A DNA stretch of 41,033 bases, from positions 1 to 41,033 of the forward strand of contig WLFD01000004.1 in the NCBI GenBank assembly GCA_009703925.1, given 5' to 3'. The notes under the pieces were generated by a model that was not told the DNA's origin, made no database searches, and worked only from the letters and a program-made list of their open reading frames with translations. Below are positions 1 through 7,111 of this stretch, in pieces (within the stretch, counting starts at the first letter, position 1; every line of letters starts with the position of its first letter). The position numbers and the translations under genes were made by a program. The stretch is from Actinomycetota bacterium (GTDB lineage Bacteria > Actinomycetota > Acidimicrobiia > Acidimicrobiales > Acidimicrobilacustridaceae).

Positions 1-9
1 AGACTCCCG

Positions 10-936
10 ATGAGCAATCCGTCATCGGGGGAGAGCGGAACCGCCGCCCGTAAGGCTGCCCGCGCGCAGTCGACCGCAGGCCCGTCCCGAGGCAGAACGA
101 CGGTCAAGGGCGATCCGGCAGGGCGCGGCAAGGGGCCGTCGGCACCCGTGCGGAAGAAACTCGATCCCGATGCTCTCGTCGCCCTCGAGGAGGAGCGGGA
201 CTTTCTGCTCAGGTCGCTCGAAGATCTCGAGCGCGAGCATGCGGCGGGCGATGTCGACGACGTCGACTATGCGGCGCTGAACGACGATTACACCGCTCGT
301 GCGGCAGATGTCATCCGGGCCATCGATACGCGCAACGAGTTGGCGGCGAGCTCGCGCCCGGTGCGCTCGTGGAAGCGCAGCGCTCTGACGCTCGGTCTCG
401 TGGCATTCCTGGCCGTGGGGGCCGGATGGGTCGTATTCCGCGACTCGGGAACGCGCGCACCGGGGCAGGGTCTCTCGGGTGATGTTCGGCAGGACAGCGC
501 CAACCTGATCCTTCGTGCACAGGGGTACACCGGGCAGGCCAGTGCCGCTCTTCAGGCCGGGAACACTGACAAAGCTCTCGCCCAGTACGAGCTTGCGATC
601 GAGTCCTACGACAAGGCACTCGAACTCTCGCCAGCGAACGCTGAAGCGCTCACCTATCGGGGTTGGGTCCTGCACACACTTGCGACGAACAGTGAAGCAT
701 CGATCGCCACCCAGCTCGACGTGCAGGCGCGCATCTATCTCGATCAGGCCATTGCGGCGGATCCCGCGTACGCCGATGCCCGCGTGTTCCGGGCGATCCT
801 CGAGCGCAACGCCGGTGAGTTCGCCGCTGCTCAGGTGGATCTCGACGCTGTCGACATGAACGCGATTCCGCCGTACATGAAGAGCATGATCGACAGCGTG
901 CGCAACGACGTCGCCACGGGACTCGCCGGTTCCTGA
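10..936 (+). CDS. CcmI-like TPR membrane protein
   Basis: 308 aa. An Ala/Arg/Gly-rich basic N-terminus (about 1-50) is followed by a charged helical segment (about 55-108, LEEERDFLLRSLEDLE then a D-x-D-Y stretch). This resembles the cytosolic helix of CcmI-type cytochrome c biogenesis proteins. One membrane segment follows at about 124-143 (LTLGLVAFLAVGAGWVVF). Residues 160-300 are TPR-like, including LAQYELAIESYDKALELSP and YLDQAIAADPAYADARVFRAIL. In CcmI the TPR domain holds apocytochrome for haem ligation, and that role is inferred here only from the architecture. No other ccm gene lies in the window, although the gene sits at its left edge and may continue an operon from outside. It could instead be a generic TPR scaffold. 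The ORF is certain and the function is moderate. Confidence 0.75.
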   Translation: MSNPSSGESGTAARKAARAQSTAGPSRGRTTVKGDPAGRGKGPSAPVRKKLDPDALVALEEERDFLLRSLEDLEREHAAGDVDDVDYAALNDDYTARAADVIRAIDTRNELAASSRPVRSWKRSALTLGLVAFLAVGAGWVVFRDSGTRAPGQGLSGDVRQDSANLILRAQGYTGQASAALQAGNTDKALAQYELAIESYDKALELSPANAEALTYRGWVLHTLATNSEASIATQLDVQARIYLDQAIAADPAYADARVFRAILERNAGEFAAAQVDLDAVDMNAIPPYMKSMIDSVRNDVATGLAGS

Positions 937-1057
937 TCCCGCCGGATCGTGACCGGGCAACGGCCCCGGGTTCTTCGGTATTCGGAGCACGGTGAAGACC
1001 GTGTTGTAAGTTCTCGACATCGTTCCGGGAGGCCCGGACCACTGAAAAGGAAATTCG

Positions 1058-2119
1058 ATGCGACTTCGCGCCGTTGCCGTGTTCTTTGCCCTCACCGCTG
1101 TCCTTGCACCATCGCTGGCGCTGAGTTCGCCGGCGACGGCCGTCGACATCGGTGCATGTGGCGGAAAGGCCTACATCACGGCCGCAGGTGACGATGTCGT
1201 GAAGGTCATCGACACCCAGACGAACACGAATCTCGCCGATATCCCCGTGGGCGCATTCCCGGAGGGCATCGTGATCGCTCCGGACGGCAACACCGCCTAC
1301 GTCGGGAATGGATACGGCGACACGATCAGCGTGATCGACCTCGCCAGCAACGCCGTCTCCGCCACGTGGACCGGATTCGACGGCCCGGAATATGTCGCCC
1401 TCAACCTTGCCGGCACGAAGCTCTATTCGACGAATTCGGGCACCGATTCCCTCGGGATCACCGACACCTTGACCGGCCTTTCAACCTTTGTCCCGCTGGG
1501 CTTCAATCCGTTTCTTGTCGTTGCAAACCCGACAGGAACAAAGGCGTATGTCTCCGGGCAGAACGTCATCGCTGTCGTCGATCTGCTGACTGAAGTGGTA
1601 TCGACATCGATCACCATCAGCGGGTATCCCATCGGGCTGGGGATCACCTCTGACGGCACAAAGGTGTACTCGGCCAACGGAACCGACAATGTCGTGTCCG
1701 CCATCGACGCCGTGGCTGACTCGCTGATCACCGAGATTCCCGTCCCGAATTCGCCATACTGGATCACCATCAGCAACGACGACAGCAAGGTCTACGTTGT
1801 CGAATACGACGGCGATGCACTCGACACGATCTCGACCGTGTCGGACACCGTCATCAGCACCGTCGCCACGCCGGAAACCCCGTACCCGTACCTCTCGGGC
1901 ATGACGGCCGACGGCGCCCAGCTCTATGTGTTCGGGTACTACGGCGAGGTCGCGGTGCTCGATCCGCTGACCAACGTTCTGACCCCGACGGCTCTGGACG
2001 CCGGCAACCAGCCCTATGATTTCCGCACCTGCCCGTTCGCCACGCCGCCGACGCCGGTGACGACGAGTACGACGGCTGCCACGCCCGTCGAGCCGGTGGC
2101 CCCGGCGTTCGCGGGCTGA
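1058..2119 (+). CDS. Secreted YVTN-type beta-propeller protein
   Basis: 353 aa. It begins with a classic Sec signal peptide (MRLRAVAVFFALTAVLAPSLAL, cleavage probably after SSPATA). The mature part consists of repeats of about 40 residues of the YVTN type, with recurring blocks such as IVIAPDGNTAYVGN, GITSDGTKVYSANG and ITISNDDSKVYVVEY, predicted to fold as a beta-propeller. The C-terminus is a Thr/Pro-rich tail (TTSTTAATPVEPVAP) with no sortase motif or membrane anchor, so the protein is probably released or loosely wall-associated. AAAAGGAAATTCG just before the ATG is a good ribosome site. Upstream, at 988-1003, is a small hairpin (CACGGT-GAAG-ACCGTG) of unknown role. Propellers of this kind are binding scaffolds and no ligand can be named. 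Confidence 0.85.
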   Translation: MRLRAVAVFFALTAVLAPSLALSSPATAVDIGACGGKAYITAAGDDVVKVIDTQTNTNLADIPVGAFPEGIVIAPDGNTAYVGNGYGDTISVIDLASNAVSATWTGFDGPEYVALNLAGTKLYSTNSGTDSLGITDTLTGLSTFVPLGFNPFLVVANPTGTKAYVSGQNVIAVVDLLTEVVSTSITISGYPIGLGITSDGTKVYSANGTDNVVSAIDAVADSLITEIPVPNSPYWITISNDDSKVYVVEYDGDALDTISTVSDTVISTVATPETPYPYLSGMTADGAQLYVFGYYGEVAVLDPLTNVLTPTALDAGNQPYDFRTCPFATPPTPVTTSTTAATPVEPVAPAFAG

Positions 2120-2122
2120 GGT

Positions 2123-2584
2123 TCAGCTGGTCGGAGGAACGTAACGGCCCCGGAACGGTCGGCCGTTACGCGTCTCGATGATCCAGACCGAACCCTTCTG
2201 GTCGATCAAGGGTCCGTCGGAGTCCATGCCGTCGGCGACTAGTTGTTTCAGCAACGGCGGGATCAGGTCGCCATGGCTGCAGGCCAGTCCGTCGACTTCG
2301 TCGAGCGCGAGCAACAACGCGTACGCCGCGTCCGGGGATGCGCCCTCGGTGAATGCGTCGTGCGCCGTGATCGGCACCCCGATGGATGCGGAGAGCGGCT
2401 CGACAGTCTGGACACAGCGCACGAACGGGCTCGAAAGGATGACGCCGACCGGTGCGTGATCGATGACCGCGAGGAGGTCGATCGCCTGTTGCTGTCCGCG
2501 TGGGGACAGCGGGCGGACCTCGTCATCGCCGACCCATTCGGAGCGTTTGCCGGCGTGGGCGTGGCGGGCGAGAAAAATCGTCAC
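2123..2584 (-). CDS. SixA-type phosphohistidine phosphatase
   Basis: About 153 aa. The N-terminus FLARHAHAGKR carries the Arg-His pair of the histidine-phosphatase superfamily. The Ala after it, where RHG enzymes have Gly, is usual for the SixA branch. Further conserved pieces are SPFVRCVQTVEPL and the second catalytic His in CSHGDLIPPLL. SixA proteins remove phosphate from phosphohistidine on phosphotransfer proteins; the substrate here is unknown. The ORF track starts at a TTG (2590). I prefer the GTG ending at 2584, because TACGGT lies exactly 6 nt before it and there is no Shine-Dalgarno. The gene is separated from the upstream desulfurase gene by an 80-bp gap that contains a run of ten G. 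Confidence 0.85.
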   Translation of the reverse strand: MTIFLARHAHAGKRSEWVGDDEVRPLSPRGQQQAIDLLAVIDHAPVGVILSSPFVRCVQTVEPLSASIGVPITAHDAFTEGASPDAAYALLLALDEVDGLACSHGDLIPPLLKQLVADGMDSDGPLIDQKGSVWIIETRNGRPFRGRYVPPTS

Positions 2585-2590
2585 GGCCAA

Positions 2591-2596
2591 ACCGTA
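2591..2596 (-). promoter_or_regulatory. Putative -10 (TACGGT) of the sixA-like gene
   Basis: TACGGT on the minus strand lies 6 nt before the GTG start, so transcription would begin at or next to the start codon. No -35 box is obvious. Confidence 0.4.
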
Positions 2597-2644
2597 GCGA
2601 ACAGAAGTTGCCTGCCGGTTGCGGCCGGACGAATTACACCCGAT

Positions 2645-2654
2645 GGGGGGGGGG
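2645..2654. repeat. Homopolymer run of 10 G
   Basis: Ten consecutive G on the + strand, in the short gap between the desulfurase-like gene and the sixA-like gene, about 50 bp upstream of the latter. Such tracts are prone to slippage and to sequencing error. Confidence 0.9.
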
Positions 2655-2668
2655 AAACCCGTGCCGGT

Positions 2669-3835
2669 TCAGCCGGCGAGGGCGCGCAGTGAACCGATGA
2701 TCGTCGGAAGATTCTCGACAGCGGCCTCGATGTCGGCGTCGACGGTGTCCCATCCGACCGAAAGACGCAGCGAACGGTGGGCGTCGACGCCCATCGCCTC
2801 GAGTACCGGCGACGGTTCGAGACCTTCGGAGGCACAGGCGCTACCCGAATGGGCCGCCACCCCGCGCTGGTCGAGTCCGAGAAGGACTCCCTGGGGTTCG
2901 ACCCCTTCGATGGCGAAGCAGACGATCTGGGGCAGTCTGCCGACCGGATCCGGATCGCCGAGGTGGACGACTCCCGGGATCGTCGTGACCGCAGCGACGA
3001 GGCGTTCGGTCTGGACGCGGGCCCGGTATTGCTCGTCGGCTAACCGGGCATCGGTGAGTGCGGCGGTCGCGGCGGCGAGGCCGATGCAGGCGAGGACGTT
3101 CTCCAGGCCGGCCCGTCGGGCCCGTTCCTGATCACCGCCGGACAGGAGCGACTCGAGGCGCAGACCGCGTCGGACATAGAGCACGCCCGCCCCGACTGGA
3201 CCTCCGAACCGGTGGCCGCTGAACGACACGAGGTCGGCGCCGAGTTCGGTGAGGTCGACAGGGACATGGCCGACGGCCTGCGACGCGTCGACATGAACCA
3301 GGACGCCGAGTCGGCGGCATCCCTCGACAATCTCCGCCACCGGCTGAAGGGTCCCGACTTCGTGATTGCCCCATTGGACATGCACGAGGGAGGTGTCGGA
3401 GGTGACGGCGCCGAGGATCTCGTCGGGCACGATCCGACCACAGGGATCGACTCCGACTGTCGTGACGGTTCCACCCGATGCGGCGCCGAACGACTCTGCC
3501 GAACGACGGACCGCAGAATGCTCGACGGCGGACATCACGATGTGTGGAGAACCGCCGGGGGAGACGGATCGTTCGACAGCCCCCCACGTGGCGGCCGCGA
3601 TCGACTCGGTAGTACCGCTCGTGAAGACGATCTCGCGGGGGCGGGCCCCGACGAACGCAGCGACCTGTCCGCGTGCGTTCTCGAGTTCGACGCGCGAGCG
3701 CATTCCTTCGGAATGGATGCGTCCGGGGTCACCGAATCCGTTTCGACCCGATTCCTCGAGCCAGGTGACCATCGCCGAAACGACCTCGGGACGGGGTGGC
3801 GAGGTCGACGCGTGATCGAGATAGTGGCGGGCCAC
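2669..3835 (-). CDS. Cysteine-desulfurase-like protein (PLP lysine replaced by Arg)
   Basis: 388 aa, class V aminotransferase fold of the IscS/NifS type, starting with GTG 3 nt after the sufR-like stop. Conserved landmarks are YLDHASTSPPRPEV at the N-terminus, FTSGTTES, the stacking His in SAVEHSAV, VHVDASQAVG (PLP-ring Asp and Gln) and the sulfur-carrying Cys in SGSACASEG. Two key positions differ. The Schiff-base Lys of the SGHK motif is Arg (SGHRFGGPVG; the codon reads CGG), and the cofactor-contacting Asn of NNE is His (GNHEVG). A canonical desulfurase forms a Lys-PLP aldimine and moves sulfur from cysteine to its Cys, so this protein may be inactive, altered in chemistry or regulatory. 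Family membership is sure; the activity is doubtful. Confidence 0.85.
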   Translation of the reverse strand: MARHYLDHASTSPPRPEVVSAMVTWLEESGRNGFGDPGRIHSEGMRSRVELENARGQVAAFVGARPREIVFTSGTTESIAAATWGAVERSVSPGGSPHIVMSAVEHSAVRRSAESFGAASGGTVTTVGVDPCGRIVPDEILGAVTSDTSLVHVQWGNHEVGTLQPVAEIVEGCRRLGVLVHVDASQAVGHVPVDLTELGADLVSFSGHRFGGPVGAGVLYVRRGLRLESLLSGGDQERARRAGLENVLACIGLAAATAALTDARLADEQYRARVQTERLVAAVTTIPGVVHLGDPDPVGRLPQIVCFAIEGVEPQGVLLGLDQRGVAAHSGSACASEGLEPSPVLEAMGVDAHRSLRLSVGWDTVDADIEAAVENLPTIIGSLRALAG

Positions 3836-3838
3836 AGC

Positions 3839-4558
3839 TCAGGCTTCGAGCGATGTGACGCAGATGGAGTCGCCCATGGGTATCGAGGACTCCGTCGCGA
3901 GCGTCGCCTCGTGCCCGTACAGCTCGGCGATCATGCCTTTCATCATTCCGCGGTCGACGGCGCAGATGACAGGGTTCGCCATCACGACATCGCCGAACGG
4001 GCAGTTCTCGCTGACGATCCGCAATTCGTTGTTCCGCTTCTCGGCATGGGCGGCGAAACCGTGGGCGGTGAGGGCATCGGCCACCGTGTGCAGGGCGGAA
4101 CGGAACGAACGCTGATGTTCGGACTCGTCGTTCATGGTCTGTGCCATGAGACGTCCGTATTCGATGCCGACTTCCTCGGCCATCGTCTCGGCCTGCTCGC
4201 GCGGGATCATGTCGAGCGCCCGGCCCAGAAGCATCACGAGGACGTCGTCGTGGCGAACGGGAAGTTCGAGATCGTCGCCCTTCGTGGTCGCGGTGTAGCG
4301 CTTCGAGGGGCGACCGGCACCGGTGCCGCCGCGGGCGACGGCGACATCGAGATAGCCACCGGCGACGAGTTTGTCGAGGTGATGGCGGGCGACGTTGGCG
4401 TGAAGATCGAACTTCTTGGCCACTTCGGAAGCCGTCACACCGTCCTCGGTACTGCGGGCGAGGAGGTAGATCTCGCGCCGGGAGGGATCGCCGAAGGCCG
4501 ATGTGATGGCTGTCACAACGGACGAGAACTCGGTTGGGGTGAGGGTCGCCTTGTCCAC
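3839..4558 (-). CDS. sufR: SufR-like Fe-S-sensing transcriptional repressor
   Basis: 239 aa, GTG start. An N-terminal winged helix (about 12-85: FGDPSRREIYLLA, TASEVAKKF, NVARHHLDKLVAGGYL) is followed by the GRPSKRYTAT wing seen in SufR and related ArsR/DeoR-like regulators. The C-terminal domain has Cys residues spaced C-x12-C-x33-C, beginning ENCPFGDVV and ending DSICVT. This is the arrangement that binds an Fe-S cluster in SufR. Such proteins repress Fe-S assembly genes while the cluster is present. The gene heads a two-gene unit with the desulfurase-like gene and is divergent from mrp. A large imperfect palindrome starts 2 nt upstream of its GTG. No sufBCD operon is visible in the window, so the full regulon is unknown. 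Confidence 0.75.
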   Translation of the reverse strand: MDKATLTPTEFSSVVTAITSAFGDPSRREIYLLARSTEDGVTASEVAKKFDLHANVARHHLDKLVAGGYLDVAVARGGTGAGRPSKRYTATTKGDDLELPVRHDDVLVMLLGRALDMIPREQAETMAEEVGIEYGRLMAQTMNDESEHQRSFRSALHTVADALTAHGFAAHAEKRNNELRIVSENCPFGDVVMANPVICAVDRGMMKGMIAELYGHEATLATESSIPMGDSICVTSLEA

Positions 4559-4560
4559 GC

Positions 4561-4594
4561 AGGTATTCTACCTACCGTCGTAGGAGAAATACCT
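4561..4594. promoter_or_regulatory. 34-bp imperfect inverted repeat, probable SufR operator
   Basis: The arms AGGTATTCTACCTAC and GTAGGAGAAATACCT match at 12 of 15 positions across a 4-nt centre (CGTC). The perfect blocks are AGGTATT/AATACCT and CCTAC/GTAGG. The element fills the divergent gap between the sufR-like gene and mrp and overlaps the -10 candidates on both strands. It is the natural site for autorepression plus control of mrp. Binding is inferred. Confidence 0.6.
4565..4570 (-). promoter_or_regulatory. Putative -10 (TAGAAT) of the sufR-like gene
   Basis: TAGAAT matches the TATAAT consensus at five of six positions and lies 6 nt before the GTG, which predicts a leaderless transcript. 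It sits inside the left arm of the palindrome at 4561-4594. On the opposite strand TATTCT (4564-4569) could serve as the -10 for mrp. Confidence 0.5.
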
Positions 4595-4628
4595 CTCCCT
4601 CCCGGACCTTCCCGAAAGAGTTGCCCCC

Positions 4629-5771
4629 ATGGCAGTAACCGAAGCCGATGTCATCGAGGTACTCCGTCCCGTCGAGGACCCCGAACTGCACCGCAGCATC
4701 GTCGATCTGGGCATGGTCCGCGGCGTGGCGATCGACGGCAACGTCGTCGCCGTACGTATCGCACTCACCATCGCCGGTTGCCCCTTGCGCAACGAGATCC
4801 AGACCCGAGTGACGAACGCGATCGTCGCCCTCGACGGCCTCGATCGGGTCGATCTCGATTTCACCGTCATGACCGATGACGAACGGGCCGAACTTCGTCA
4901 GAAGCTCCACGGCGACCCGGGATCGACGGCCGGCACCAATCAGGGGCACGGCCACGCCGAGGGTCGCGTCATCCCGTTCGCCGATCCGTCGAGCAAGACG
5001 CGTGTACTGCTCATCGGTTCCGGAAAGGGCGGCGTGGGCAAGTCGTCGCTCACCGCCAACATTTCCATCGCGCTCGCCCAGCGCGGCCACAAGGTCGCCG
5101 TCGTCGATGCCGATGTCTGGGGTTTCTCGATCCCGAGGATGCTCGGGGTCGAACACACCCCGGTGCAGATCGATCAGATGATCGTTCCCCCCGAGGTCCA
5201 CGGCGTGCGATGCATCTCGATGGGGTTCTTCGTCGAGGAGGACCAGCCGGTCATCTGGCGAGGCCCGATGTTGCACAAGGCCCTCGAGCAGTTCCTCACC
5301 GATGTGTTCTGGGACGAACCCGATTTCCTCCTTGTCGATCTTCCCCCGGGCACCGGCGACATCGCCCTTTCGCTGGCACAGTTCCTGCCGCGGGCGGAGC
5401 TCTATGTCGTGACGACACCGCAACCTGCCGCCCAGAAGGTCGCACAGCGGGTCGCGTTCATGGGCCGGAAGGTGAATCTCGAGGTCAAGGGAGTCATCGA
5501 GAACATGTCCTGGTTCACCGGTGATGACGGAAAGCGCTACGACCTCTTCGGTGAGGGCGGCGGCGCCGAACTGGCCGAACAACTCGAGGTCCCGCTGCTC
5601 GGACAGGTTCCGCTGGTTCAGGCCATGCGCGAAGGATCCGATTCCGGTCGGCCGATCGTCGCCATCGATCCGGAGTGCGAAGCGTCGCTGGCGATTCGCA
5701 AGATCGCCGAGGTCATCGACGTGGAGCTTGCCCCGACCCGCATCTACAGCTCCGGGCTGAAGATGCTCTGA
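4629..5771 (+). CDS. mrp: Mrp/ApbC-type P-loop ATPase, Fe-S cluster carrier
   Basis: 380 aa. Residues 1-85 form a MIP18/DUF59 domain (EADVIEVLRPVEDPELHRSIVDLG). The P-loop NTPase domain follows, with the deviant Walker A GSGKGGVGKSS including the signature Lys, then VVDADVWGFSIPRMLG, LVDLPPGTGD and GVIENMSWF. Mrp/NBP35 proteins bind and transfer Fe-S clusters to apo-enzymes in an ATP-dependent way. The CxxC pair that follows ENMS in many Mrp proteins is absent (ENMSWFTGDDGKRYDLFG), which I recall as common in actinobacterial homologues. Translation is probably directed by GAAAGAG upstream of ATG 4629. The gene is transcribed away from the sufR-like gene across the shared palindrome, which suggests Fe-S-dependent control. 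Confidence 0.92.
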   Translation: MAVTEADVIEVLRPVEDPELHRSIVDLGMVRGVAIDGNVVAVRIALTIAGCPLRNEIQTRVTNAIVALDGLDRVDLDFTVMTDDERAELRQKLHGDPGSTAGTNQGHGHAEGRVIPFADPSSKTRVLLIGSGKGGVGKSSLTANISIALAQRGHKVAVVDADVWGFSIPRMLGVEHTPVQIDQMIVPPEVHGVRCISMGFFVEEDQPVIWRGPMLHKALEQFLTDVFWDEPDFLLVDLPPGTGDIALSLAQFLPRAELYVVTTPQPAAQKVAQRVAFMGRKVNLEVKGVIENMSWFTGDDGKRYDLFGEGGGAELAEQLEVPLLGQVPLVQAMREGSDSGRPIVAIDPECEASLAIRKIAEVIDVELAPTRIYSSGLKML

Positions 5772-5896
5772 GGCAGTTGCTCCGGTCCGTTTCGGGCCTG
5801 CGACGCATCATCTGGAGCCGGGGGCATTGGATCGCTCCCAGCACACGTAGCATGAGCAATCGGCCGACCTGGCCATAATTCTTCAAGGAGACTGAC

Positions 5897-6133
5897 GTGG
5901 ACGTTCGCATCGGCGTTGTTCAGACCACCAAGGAAATCGACATCGAGTTGGCCGCCGGGACCGATCGAGCGGAGATCCGCGCCGCGATCGATGCGGCGCT
6001 GGCCGATGACGACAATGTTCTCTGGCTGACCGATCGCAGTGGGCGCGACATCGCCGTGCCGGCATCGAAGATCGCGTACATCGAACTCGGAAGTCCGGAC
6101 AACGAACGGCGCATCGGCTTCGGCGCAAGCTGA
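5897..6133 (+). CDS. DUF3107 family small protein
   Basis: 78 aa, GTG start preceded by CAAGGAG at a good distance. The sequence MDVRIGVVQTTKEIDIEL and the end VPASKIAYIELGS match the actinobacterial DUF3107 family (Rv3208A/TB9.4 type, from memory). It has no signal peptide, membrane segment or cysteines and is predicted to be a small cytosolic alpha/beta protein. It lies 15 nt before the first ArsA-like ATPase gene, so the two are likely cotranscribed. Its function is unknown. In mycobacteria the family member maps in the same general region as whiB1 and pdtaS, which makes the nearby kinase and whiB noteworthy. Confidence 0.85.
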   Translation: MDVRIGVVQTTKEIDIELAAGTDRAEIRAAIDAALADDDNVLWLTDRSGRDIAVPASKIAYIELGSPDNERRIGFGAS

Positions 6134-6148
6134 ACCGTCGTCTCCCAC

Positions 6149-7111
6149 ATGGACACGCCGGAGCTCGGTCTGCTCGAGCATCGGTTGCTCTTCGTCACCG
6201 GAAAGGGCGGCGTCGGCAAGACGAGTGTCTCGGCGGCGCTGGCGATGCTTGCGGCGAGCCGGGGCAAAAGGGTCCTCGTCGTTCAGGTCGACGCCGAGGG
6301 CGGCCTTCCGGGAGTACTGGAGTCCGGCCCCATCGCCTATGACCCCATCGAGGTTTCTCCGAACCTCTGGGCCATGTCGGTGGACACCGAAGAGGCGTTG
6401 CGCGAGTACATAAGGCGCCAATTGCGCCTCCCGATCATCACGCGTCTCGGACCACTCGCCCGCAGTTTCGATTTCGTGGCGAATGCGGCCCCGGGGGTGA
6501 AGGAACTTCTCGTCATCGGGAAGATCATGTGGGAGATCCGGGAGAAGAGTTACGACCTCGTCGTCGTCGATTCGTCGGCGTCGGGTCATGTGGTGAGTCA
6601 GCTGTCGGCACCGAACGCTGTGAACGAACTCGTGCAGGTCGGTCGGATCCGCGAGCAGACGCAATGGATGATCGACCTCCTTGCCGATCCGGTGGTCACC
6701 GGGGCCGTCATCGTCACGACACCGGAGGAGATGCCGGTAACCGAAGCCATCGAACTTCTCGACCGCCTCGAATCGGAAACCGATGTCAACGTCGCGGCGA
6801 TCGTGGTCAACAAAGTGCTTCCCGAACTCTTCGGCCGGGGGGAACAGGAAGTCTTCGACGCACTGAACTCGGTCGAAGGTCGGCGTGCCTTCGCTCAGGT
6901 TCTCGGCGACGATCCGGCCGCGCTGCTCGATGGCGCCGATCTGGCCAGCCGACTCCGCCGGAGCCGGGGGAAGCATCTGGAGCGGCTTCGATCGGGGATC
7001 CCGGGCGATCGACCGATGATCTTCCTTCCGCAACTCTTCTCCGCGTCGCACGGCATCAGGTCCACGCGCGAACTTGCCGAAGCATTCGACGACGAGATCG
7101 GGGAAGCCTGA
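6149..7111 (+). CDS. ArsA/Get3-like ATPase, BagA-type subunit
   Basis: 320 aa. The deviant Walker A reads VTGKGGVGKTSVS and keeps the signature lysine (GK-GGVGKT) that acts across the dimer interface in Get3/ArsA ATPases. Other pieces are VVQVDAEGG (switch-I type), VVVDSSASGHV (Walker B/switch II) and the late segment VVNKVLP. No metal-binding Cys motif of true arsenite ATPases is seen, so arsenite efflux is unlikely. It overlaps the next gene by 1 nt (TGATG), which indicates tight coupling. The pair resembles mycobacterial Rv3679-Rv3680, described as a heterodimeric Get3-like ATPase. The substrate is unknown. The start has only a weak ribosome site. Confidence 0.85.
   Translation: MDTPELGLLEHRLLFVTGKGGVGKTSVSAALAMLAASRGKRVLVVQVDAEGGLPGVLESGPIAYDPIEVSPNLWAMSVDTEEALREYIRRQLRLPIITRLGPLARSFDFVANAAPGVKELLVIGKIMWEIREKSYDLVVVDSSASGHVVSQLSAPNAVNELVQVGRIREQTQWMIDLLADPVVTGAVIVTTPEEMPVTEAIELLDRLESETDVNVAAIVVNKVLPELFGRGEQEVFDALNSVEGRRAFAQVLGDDPAALLDGADLASRLRRSRGKHLERLRSGIPGDRPMIFLPQLFSASHGIRSTRELAEAFDDEIGEA

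Noticed and set aside
3212-4879. 555-aa plus-strand ORF
   Set aside because: It is antisense to the desulfurase and sufR-like genes and overlaps mrp; no recognisable domain.
6529-7110. N-terminal extension of the second ATPase ORF (581 aa in the track)
   Set aside because: It reads through the first ATPase gene in another frame and is Arg/Gly-rich noise. The ATG overlapping the previous stop gives a normal family length.
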